A DNA stretch of 64,000 nt from Agromyces rhizosphaerae (GTDB lineage: Bacteria; Actinomycetota; Actinomycetes; Actinomycetales; Microbacteriaceae): contig NZ_BSDP01000001.1 in NCBI RefSeq assembly GCF_027925245.1, positions 3,543,790 through 3,607,789 on the forward strand, in the 5' to 3' direction. Shown piece by piece: positions 53,546 through 64,000 of the stretch. The position numbers and the translations under genes were made by a program. Below the pieces are notes generated by a model. The model saw nothing but the letters and a program-made list of their open reading frames with translations. It had not been told where the DNA came from and made no database searches. The stretch's first letter is position 1, and every line of letters begins with the position of its first letter.

Positions 53546-54416
53546 GGAAGATCAGCTCCCTCGCGAGCTGGCGGTAGGCCTTCGCCGCCTGGTGCTCGGG
53601 TGCGAACTGCGTGATGGGGGCGGATGCCACCGAGGCATCCGGGAACTTCACCGTGCGCGTGATCACGGTCTCGAGCACCTGGTCGCCGAACGCCTCGACG
53701 ACCCGCTCGAGCACCTCGCGCGAGTGCAGCGTGCGCGCGTCGTACATGGTGCCCAGGATGCCGTCGAGCGTGATCGCGGGGTTCAGGCGGTCGCGCACCT
53801 TCTCGATGGTCTCGATGAGCAGGGCCACGCCGCGCAGCGCGAAGTACTCGCACTCGAGCGGGATGACCACGCCGTGGCTCGCGGTCAGCGCGTTCACGGT
53901 GAGCAGGCCGAGCGACGGCTGGCAGTCGATGAGGATCACGTCGTAGTCGGGCGCGACGCGGCGCAGCACGCCCGCGAGGATCTGCTCGCGCGCGACCTCG
54001 TTGACGAGGTGCACCTCGGCGGCCGACAGGTCGATGTTCGCCGGGATCACGTCGAGGCCTTCGACGGTCGTGTGCTGGATCGCGTCCTTCGGCTCGTGCT
54101 GGCGCGTGAGCAGCAGGTCGTAGATCGTGGTGACGTCGTGCGTGCGCACGCCGAGTCCGGCGGACAGCGCGCCCTGCGGGTCGAAGTCGACCGCGAGCAC
54201 CCTGCGGCCCTCGGCTGCGAGCGTGGCGCCCAGGTTGATGGTCGTGGTCGTCTTGCCGACCCCGCCCTTCTGGTTGCACAGCGAGATGATGCGCGCCGGG
54301 CCGTGACCGTCGAGCGGTTCGGGCTCGGGGAACTCCCTGGCCGGCCGACCGGTCGGGCCGAGTGCCGGGTCGAGCGTGGCGGTCCCGTCCAGTGGGTCGT
54401 GCTGGGATCCCGTCAC
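53529..54416 (-). CDS. ParA/Soj-type ATPase linked to scpAB
   Basis: The 295-residue ATPase has Walker [18 protein letters not shown] near residue 46, A' VDFDPQGALS and B-like VILIDCQPSLGLL. It matches the orphan ParA of the Rv1708 type found before scpA. GTG 54416 follows GAAGGA by 6 bases and was preferred to ATGs at 54422 and 54446. No parB nearby; a role with the SMC complex is inferred from conserved neighbours. Confidence 0.9.
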   Translation of the reverse strand: MTGSQHDPLDGTATLDPALGPTGRPAREFPEPEPLDGHGPARIISLCNQKGGVGKTTTTINLGATLAAEGRRVLAVDFDPQGALSAGLGVRTHDVTTIYDLLLTRQHEPKDAIQHTTVEGLDVIPANIDLSAAEVHLVNEVAREQILAGVLRRVAPDYDVILIDCQPSLGLLTVNALTASHGVVIPLECEYFALRGVALLIETIEKVRDRLNPAITLDGILGTMYDARTLHSREVLERVVEAFGDQVLETVITRTVKFPDASVASAPITQFAPEHQAAKAYRQLARELIFRGAVA

Positions 54417-54459
54417 GTGCATTCCTTCGAGTCGGATGTTCCGCATGTTCTGCCCGATT

Positions 54460-55358
54460 CTAGCGAGCGCGGGGGTGTGCGGCCGTGTACATATCGCGGA
54501 GTGTGTCGACCGTGACGAGTGTGTAGATCTGGGTCGTCGCCACGGACGAGTGGCCGAGCAGCTCCTGCACGACCCGAACGTCGGCCCCGCCGGCGAGCAG
54601 GTGGGTGGCGAACGAGTGCCGCAGCGTGTGCGGCGAGATCTCGGCGCGGATGCCCGCGCGCTCGGCTGCGGCGCGGATCGCGAGCCACGCGCTCTGGCGC
54701 GACATGCGCGCGCCGCGCGGGCCGAGGAACAGCGCCGGCGTCGACCGGCCGCGCGCCGCGAACTCCGGGCGCACGCGCACCAGGTACGCGCCGATCGCCT
54801 CGCGCGCGTAGCTGCCGACCGGCACGATGCGCTGCTTGCCGCCCTTGCCGAGCAGGCGCACGACCTCGGCGTCCTGCACGTCGTCGACGTTCAGCGCGAC
54901 GGCCTCCGACACGCGCGCGCCCGTGGCGTAGAGCAGCTCGAGCAGCGCGCGGTCGCGCAGTGCGACCGGGTCGTCGCCGCCCGTGGCGTCGAGCAGCGCC
55001 TGCACCTCCTCGACCGAGATCGCCTTCGGCAGGCGCGACGCGAGCTTCGGCGGCCGAACGTCTCGCGTCGGATCGGCGGCGGCGCGCCCCTCGGTGACGA
55101 GGAAGCGGTGCAGGCCGCGCACCGACGACAGGATGCGGGCGACCGACGAGGCGGCCATCGGGTGCTGCGGGTCGCCGCGCAGCGACGCGACGAAGTCCAC
55201 GACGTCCTGTTCGGTGACGGATGCCGCGTCGTCGATGCCGCGCGCGGCGAGCCACTCGCCGTAGCGGTCGAGGTCGCGCCGGTACGCCGCGACGGTGTTG
55301 CCCGACAGCCCCCGCTCGATGGTGAGGTGGCGCAGGTACGGCTCGACCGCGCTCGGGG

Positions 55359-55362
<4 letters not shown>
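54460..55362 (-). CDS. xerD: Tyrosine recombinase XerD
   Basis: It resolves chromosome dimers at dif with XerC. The 300-residue protein has a SAM-like core-binding domain (1-95) and catalytic residues R150 (GARVSEA), the HxxR box [11 protein letters not shown] near 243, [11 protein letters not shown] with the nucleophilic Tyr near 279. ATG 55362 overlaps the NUDIX stop as ATGA; a longer start is possible but adds no conserved sequence. Confidence 0.94.
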
Positions 55363-59408
<4,046 letters not shown>

Positions 59409-59416
<8 letters not shown>

Positions 59417-60326
59417 GCGTACCGGGCCCTCTCCACCCCGCGACGGGGAGTCGGAACTTGTTCACGAGCCGGTCGGTGAACGGCGCCTCGTGCAGGCGCG
59501 CGAGCCGCACCGGCGTCTCCGACCGCCGCACGATGACGCGCGCGCCCGGCGGCAGGTCGTGCATGCGCCGCCCGTCGCACCAGAGCACGCCCGAGGCGTT
59601 CGTGCGATCGAGCACCTCGATCGCGAGCGAGGAGTCGGGCCCGACCACGAGCGGGCGTGCGAACAGGGCGTGCGCGCTGAGCGGCACGAGCAGCATCGCC
59701 TCGACCGCGGGCCAGACCACGGGGCCCCCGGCGGAGAACGCGTACGCGGTCGAGCCCGTCGGCGTGGATACGACCACCCCGTCGCATCCGAACGACGACA
59801 GCGGCCGGCGGTCGACCTCGATCACGACCTCGAGCAGCCGCTCGCGCTCGGCCTTCTCGACGGTGACCTCGTTGAGCGCCCAGCTCTCCCAGACCACGTC
59901 CATGCCCTGCTTGACGCGCACCGCGAGCGCCATGCGCTCCTCGACCTCGTAGTCGCGCGCGAGCGCGCGCGTCACGGTGTAGCCGAGGTCGTCGCGCTCC
60001 GACTCGGCGAGGAACCCGACGTGCCCGAGGTTCACCCCGAGCAGCGGCGCGGTGTGCCCGCGCACCATCTCGGCGGCGCGGAGGATCGTGCCGTCGCCGC
60101 CGAGCACGATGACGAGCTCGATCTCGGCGATCGACACCTCGGCCTCGAGGCGCCTGGCGTTGCCGTTCATGTGGGGGTCGAACTCGTGCAGGTCGTCCCA
60201 CTGCTCGTCGGCGATGACTGGGATCGCACCGGCGGCGGACAGCTGACGGCACACCTCCGAGGTGGCCTCCAGCGAGTCGCGGCGTCCGGTGTGCGAGACG
60301 ACCAGGAAGTGCCGCGCTTCGCTCAC
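59409..60326 (-). CDS. nadK: NAD kinase
   Basis: It phosphorylates NAD to NADP. The 305-residue protein has GGDGT at 76-80, the NE/D motif ALNEVTVEKAE and GCDGVVVSTPTGSTAY near 185. GTG 60326 overlaps the tlyA stop as GTGA and gives a standard N-terminus. Last residues overlap recN by 8 bp. Confidence 0.96.
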
Positions 60327-61138
60327 GCCCGACCGCCCTTCGTCTCCGCCGTCACGAGTTCCCTCCATTGTGACGGATCGCCCCCGCCGTCGGCGCGCAA
60401 CCACGCGAGCAGCTCGATGTTGCCGTGCGTGCCCTGCACTGGGGAGGACACCACCCCGGCGGTGCCGAGCCCGAGAGCAGCGGCCGCCTCGAGCACGTCC
60501 ATCACCGCGTCGGCGCGCAGCGCGTCGTCGCGCACCACGCCGGCCTTCACGCCCGCGCGCCCCACCTCGAACTGGGGCTTCACGAGCAGCACGAAGTCGG
60601 CGTCCTCGGCCGCCGTGGCGCGGAGCGCCGGCAGCACGGTGCGCAGCGAGATGAACGACAGGTCTGCGGTCACGAGCGAGGGCCGCTCGGTGACGCCGGA
60701 CAGGTCGGCGAGCACTTCGGGCGTGAGGTCGCGCACGTTGCATCCCTCGACCAGCACCAGTCCCGGTGCGTCGCGCAGGTCGGGCGCGAGCTGGTCGTGC
60801 CCGACGTCGACGGCGATCACGGTGGCCGCCCCGCGCTCGAGCAGCACCTGGCTGAAGCCGCCGGTCGACGCGCCCGCGTCGAGCACCGTGCGGCCGGCAG
60901 GGTCGACGCCGAACGCGTCGAGCGCGGTGACGAGCTTCCACGCCGCGCGGCTGACGTAGTGGTCGGATGCCTCCACGACGATCTCCGCGCCCGGCCCGAC
61001 GCGCATCGACGCCTTGCGCACGACCCGCCCGTCCACGGCGACCTCGCCCGCGGCGATGAGCTGCGCCGCGTGCGTGCGCGAGCGCGCGAGCCCGCGGGCG
61101 GCGAGGGTCGCGTCGAGACGGCCGGCGTCGGGGGTCAG
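60323..61138 (-). CDS. tlyA: 16S/23S rRNA 2'-O-methyltransferase TlyA, probable CTG start
   Basis: It methylates 16S and 23S rRNA and affects capreomycin susceptibility. The S4 domain (RLDATLAARGLARSRTHAAQ at 7-26) precedes a FtsJ-type SAM domain with VLDAGASTGGFSQVLL and the conserved KPQFEVG. The only ATG/GTG in reach (GTG 61036) would delete half of the S4 domain. CTG at 61138 keeps it whole, follows GGAGA by 7-8 bases and overlaps the upstream stop as CTGA. The 271-residue product has the family length. Confidence 0.88.
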   Translation of the reverse strand: MTPDAGRLDATLAARGLARSRTHAAQLIAAGEVAVDGRVVRKASMRVGPGAEIVVEASDHYVSRAAWKLVTALDAFGVDPAGRTVLDAGASTGGFSQVLLERGAATVIAVDVGHDQLAPDLRDAPGLVLVEGCNVRDLTPEVLADLSGVTERPSLVTADLSFISLRTVLPALRATAAEDADFVLLVKPQFEVGRAGVKAGVVRDDALRADAVMDVLEAAAALGLGTAGVVSSPVQGTHGNIELLAWLRADGGGDPSQWRELVTAETKGGRA

Positions 61139-61356
61139 TCGGCCGTCTCCGGGTCGGCGCCCTCGAGACGGGCGCGCAGCTCGCCGTGCAGCTGCTCGAA
61201 CGCGGCCGCGCGCTGCTCGAGCGGCAGGTCGTCGATGTCGCGCAGGCGGTCGGCGAGATCGGAGGCCTCGTCGACGACGTCTGCGGATGCCCCGGGGCCC
61301 ACGTCCTCGGTGCTCACGTCCTCCGGGCCCGCGTACTCGGTCGGTGCATCACTCAC
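61135..61356 (-). CDS. Small acidic conserved protein upstream of tlyA
   Basis: The 73-residue protein has an acidic disordered first half and a helical second half (LADRLRDIDDLPLEQRAAAFEQLHGELRARLEG spread over 34-66). A small protein at this place is frequent in Actinobacteria (Rv1693-like position). No function known. Its stop overlaps the CTG of tlyA. Confidence 0.75.
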   Translation of the reverse strand: MSDAPTEYAGPEDVSTEDVGPGASADVVDEASDLADRLRDIDDLPLEQRAAAFEQLHGELRARLEGADPETAD

Positions 61357-61392
61357 CCCTCCACGCTATCGCGTGCGGCCCGCACCGGCCGG

Positions 61393-62418
61393 TCAGGCGT
61401 AGAGCCGCTCGGGCACCTCGAGCCCGTGGATCGGCGTGGCGCTCGCCCAGATCGCCCGGCTCGCCGCGCGCAGCAGGTCGAGCGGGTCGTCGCCGTCGCG
61501 CACGACCGCGACGCGGCGCCCGTCGATGCGCACGGCCGCGCGCCCGACGGTCACGGTGCCGTCGCGGCGCGTCGTCGTCTCGGGATATGGCTCGTGCAGC
61601 CCGCGCAGGTCGGCGAGCACGTAATCGGGCCGCATGTCGGGGGTCGCCGCGAGCACCTGCTTCGCCCGGTCGACGCCGGTCAGCACGAGCACGGAGCGGA
61701 TGCCGGCGCGATTCGCGCCGAGGATGTCGGTGTCGAGCCTGTCGCCGATCATGAGCGGAGCGGATGCCCCGAACCGATCGGCGGCCTCGGTGAAGATCGG
61801 CGTCTCGGGCTTTCCCGCCACCTGCGGGAGGATGCCGACCGCCGTGTGCACCGCGGAGACGAGCGTGCCGTTGCCCGGCGCGATGCCGCGCGCCACCGGG
61901 ATCGTCCAGTCGGTGTTCGTGGCGATCCACGGGATGCCGCCGCGATCGGCCGCTGCCTGGATCGCGAACGCCGCCTCGGCGAGCTGCGTCCAGCCGACGT
62001 CGGGCGCGAAGCCCTGCACCACCGCGGCGGGCGCGTCGTCGGCGGAGCGCGTCGGCACGTAGCCCGCACGCTCGAGCTCGATCACGATGCCCTCGCCGCC
62101 GACGACCAGCACGCTCGCGCCCGGCGCGACGGCCTCCTTCAGCAGGCGCATCGCGGCCTGCGGTGACGTGACCACGTGCTCGGGCGCGACGTCGAGGCCG
62201 AGCTCCGAGAGGTGCCGAGCGACGGTCGCGTCACTGCGCGAGGCGTTGTTCGTGATGTACCCGACGGGTACGGATGCCGCGGCCAGGCGCAGGCTCTCCA
62301 CGGCGTGCGGGAGCGCGTCCGGGCCGGCGTACACCACGCCGTCGAGGTCGGCGAGCACCGCGTCGGCCCCGTCGAGCGGGGTCGCGGGCTCAGTCCTCGG
62401 GCGTCGCAGCGGCGTCAT
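61393..62418 (-). CDS. HAD-family sugar phosphatase (NagD-like)
   Basis: A 341-residue HAD IIA phosphatase: nucleophile DLDGVVY (Asp24), motif II YITNNASRS, cap domain, and motif IV MIGDRLDTDILGANRAG near 230. Matches the HAD gene beside tlyA in mycobacteria (Rv1692, glycerol phosphate phosphatase). ATG 62418 follows GAGGG and lies inside the end of the TPR gene (29-bp overlap). The C-terminal ~70 residues after the HAD core resemble that family's extension. Confidence 0.88.
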   Translation of the reverse strand: MTPLRRPRTEPATPLDGADAVLADLDGVVYAGPDALPHAVESLRLAAASVPVGYITNNASRSDATVARHLSELGLDVAPEHVVTSPQAAMRLLKEAVAPGASVLVVGGEGIVIELERAGYVPTRSADDAPAAVVQGFAPDVGWTQLAEAAFAIQAAADRGGIPWIATNTDWTIPVARGIAPGNGTLVSAVHTAVGILPQVAGKPETPIFTEAADRFGASAPLMIGDRLDTDILGANRAGIRSVLVLTGVDRAKQVLAATPDMRPDYVLADLRGLHEPYPETTTRRDGTVTVGRAAVRIDGRRVAVVRDGDDPLDLLRAASRAIWASATPIHGLEVPERLYA

Positions 62419-63895
62419 CGTCGCCCTCGGCGGCGTCGGGCGCAGCCCCTTCGGCAGCGTCGTCGGCAGCGGCGTCCGCATCCGAAGGCGCGGCGGACGC
62501 GGCCTCCGCGTCGGCGACGGGCTGTGCCTCCGCCTCCGGCTTCGCCTCGGGCAGGTCGACCGGCTCCTCGTCCGCCATCTCGAAGACCGTCACGGTCTCG
62601 TTGCCCGCCGACGCGGCGTCGAGGGCCGCCTCGGCACGCGCCGACCGCTCGCGCCACTCGGCCGCGGCGGCGTCGCGCCCGAGTTCCTCGAGCACCTCCG
62701 CGTACGCGTCGAACAGCGCGGGGCTCCAGCTGAAGGCCCGATCGGGGTCGAGCTGCGGGATCTCGAGCTCCGAGAGCGCGTCCTCGGGCTGGCCGAGGTC
62801 GAGCCGCGCACCGGACATCGCGATCGCGAGGCCGACCTGCACCACGGTGTCGAGGGACGCACGGTCGACCGAACGGCCGAGCTCGAGCGCCTTCTCGGGG
62901 CGCCCGACCCCGCGCTCGCTGTCGACCATGAGCGGAAGCTGGTCGTCGCGCCCGGAGATGCGGCGGTAGGTGCGCAGCTCGCGGAGCGCGAGTGCGAAGT
63001 CGCCGGTCGCGTACGCGGTGATCGCGAGCGACTCGCGCACGACCGCGACGCGGCCGGCACGGTGAGCCGCCTCGAGGGCGTGCTCGTGCGCGCGTGCGGG
63101 GTCGTCGTCGAGGAGCCGGGATGCCGCGACCAGGTGCTTCGCCACCTGCTCGGCGTTCTCCTTGCTCAGCGTCTTGAGCTCCGCGCGCGCGGCGCGGTCG
63201 AGCTCGCGTGGGTCGATCGACGGGTCGAGCTCCGGCACGTAGCGCCGGGGCTTCGACTCGCGCTCCTCACGCGGACCGCGCTGCGGGCCACGGCCGGCGA
63301 CGCGCCCCTGGCCCTGACGGCCACCGCGCTGACCGCCATCTCGGTCGGAGCGGCCGGCGTGCGAGCCGCGACCGGAGCGATCTGCACGATCCGGACGTCC
63401 TGAGCGGTCCGGACGACCGCCGCGATCCGGACGGCCGGCGCGATCCGGACGGCCGGCGCGGTCGGCACGATCGGGCCGGCCGGCGCGGTCGGACCGGTAT
63501 GGACGCTCGTCCGACGAGCGACGTGCACCGTCGTACTCGCGGGGCTGGCGCGGTCGATCGCCCTCGCGTCGCGGCTTCGCGCCCTGGTAACCGCCTCCGG
63601 AACCGCCGTCGCGTCGCTGGCCCCCGCCGCTGTACGGCTTGCGGTCGCCGCCGTACGACTTCCGGTCTCCGCCAGACGACTTCCGGTCTCCGCCAGACGA
63701 CTTCCGGTCTCCGCCGTACGACTTCCGGTCCGAACTGCGACCGGAGCCGCCCTTCGCCGCACCGCCGCTCGTGCGGGCGGGCTTGCGACCGCCGTTGCGC
63801 GCGTCGCCGCCCGACGAGCCCCGTCGCTCGCCGCTGCCGGACGCGCCGGCTCGGTCCGGAGCCTGCTCCGGACGGTCCTTGCGCTCGTCGTCCAC
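62390..63895 (-). CDS. TPR-like protein with a long Arg/Gly/Asp-rich disordered N-terminus
   Basis: The first ~210 residues are low-complexity and basic: several RKSSGGD/RKSYGGD units and RAGRPDR units in tandem, like RGG boxes that bind RNA. Residues ~225-420 are helical repeats (LKTLSKENAEQVAKHLV, YATGDFALALRELR, GQPEDALSELEI) resembling TPRs and the Rv1691 protein. The last ~70 residues are Ala/Asp/Glu-rich. GTG 63895 follows AGGA at good spacing. No enzymatic motif. A ribonucleoprotein scaffold is an inference. Confidence 0.78.
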   Translation of the reverse strand: MDDERKDRPEQAPDRAGASGSGERRGSSGGDARNGGRKPARTSGGAAKGGSGRSSDRKSYGGDRKSSGGDRKSSGGDRKSYGGDRKPYSGGGQRRDGGSGGGYQGAKPRREGDRPRQPREYDGARRSSDERPYRSDRAGRPDRADRAGRPDRAGRPDRGGRPDRSGRPDRADRSGRGSHAGRSDRDGGQRGGRQGQGRVAGRGPQRGPREERESKPRRYVPELDPSIDPRELDRAARAELKTLSKENAEQVAKHLVAASRLLDDDPARAHEHALEAAHRAGRVAVVRESLAITAYATGDFALALRELRTYRRISGRDDQLPLMVDSERGVGRPEKALELGRSVDRASLDTVVQVGLAIAMSGARLDLGQPEDALSELEIPQLDPDRAFSWSPALFDAYAEVLEELGRDAAAAEWRERSARAEAALDAASAGNETVTVFEMADEEPVDLPEAKPEAEAQPVADAEAASAAPSDADAAADDAAEGAAPDAAEGDDDAAATPED

Positions 63896-63972
63896 GATGT
63901 TCCTGTCGTCTGTGCTGTTGTCGTCTCCACCGTACTGCGGGCGCTGCCTCGCGGGTGGGTGCTTAAATGCGA

Positions 63973-64000
63973 GATGGCCACCCGTCATCGGGTGGCCATC
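63973..64000. terminator. Hairpin at the window edge
   Basis: GATGGCCACCC and GGGTGGCCATC pair perfectly over 11 bases with loop GTCATC. It probably terminates a gene outside the window; the polarity cannot be seen. Confidence 0.6.

Noticed and set aside
63490..63760. Tandem DNA repeats as a non-coding satellite
   Set aside because: The repeats keep frame with the RKSSGGD and GRPDR protein units of the gene at 62390-63895, so they are coding.

Overview
The window is very GC-rich, strongly biased to G/C in third codon positions, and rich in 4-base gene overlaps. Its gene orders match those known from Actinobacteria: pknL-aroG-plsC-fadD15, garA-ftsR, and the Rv1691 to Rv1713 block of Mycobacterium tuberculosis. 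A complete C50-carotenoid operon (idi-crtE-crtB-crtI-crtYe-crtYf-crtEb) points to Microbacteriaceae, probably an Agromyces- or Microbacterium-like organism. The genus is an inference.

Layout. Bases 1-14.2 kb hold core genes: the end of a PASTA kinase, class II DAHP synthase, an acyltransferase, a ROK glucokinase, long-chain acyl-CoA synthetase, peptide deformylase, two ParA/MinD-like ATPases, pyruvate carboxylase, and the pgsA-garA-ftsR-merR cluster. Bases 14.3-21.4 kb hold the carotenoid operon. It diverges from a MarR gene in the position of CrtR, and a perfect 10-bp-arm palindrome lies between them. Bases 21.4-34.4 kb are accessory and repair genes: a LigD-type primase-polymerase, a LigC-type ligase, an SRAP/HMCES protein, an EEP nuclease, two paralogous transglycosylase-like exported proteins, a Zn-peptidase, thioredoxin and an orphan PIN protein. 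Bases 34.4-41.1 kb carry an SRPBCC-ArsR-Fic operon, an amine oxidase, a macro-domain fusion, and a MarR/redoxin pair with an inverted repeat.

Bases 41.1-44.0 kb are recently acquired. A lower-GC stretch encodes three small unrecognised proteins and is bracketed by imperfect 52-bp direct repeats. Next to it an IS481-type element sits exactly at the 3' end of a tRNA-Pro gene, flanked by a 16-bp repeat that rebuilds the acceptor stem. Bases 44.1-47.9 kb hold an alpha/beta-hydrolase-glycosyltransferase fusion controlled by a TetR gene, and a CHAD protein. Bases 47.9-63.9 kb are one long minus-strand series, mostly overlapping, of replication, segregation, nucleotide and ribosome genes (TPR-HAD-tlyA-nadK-recN-pyrG-nudix-xerD-parA-scpA-scpB-rluB-tyrA-cmk-der).

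Themes worth following: translational coupling is pervasive, and at least two starts look non-standard (TTG for crtI, CTG for tlyA). The octamer CGGATGCC/GGCATCCG recurs across the native DNA but was not seen in the acquired segment. The best candidates for new biology are the low-GC cargo genes, the macro-domain fusion, the hydrolase-glycosyltransferase fusion and the Fic operon.
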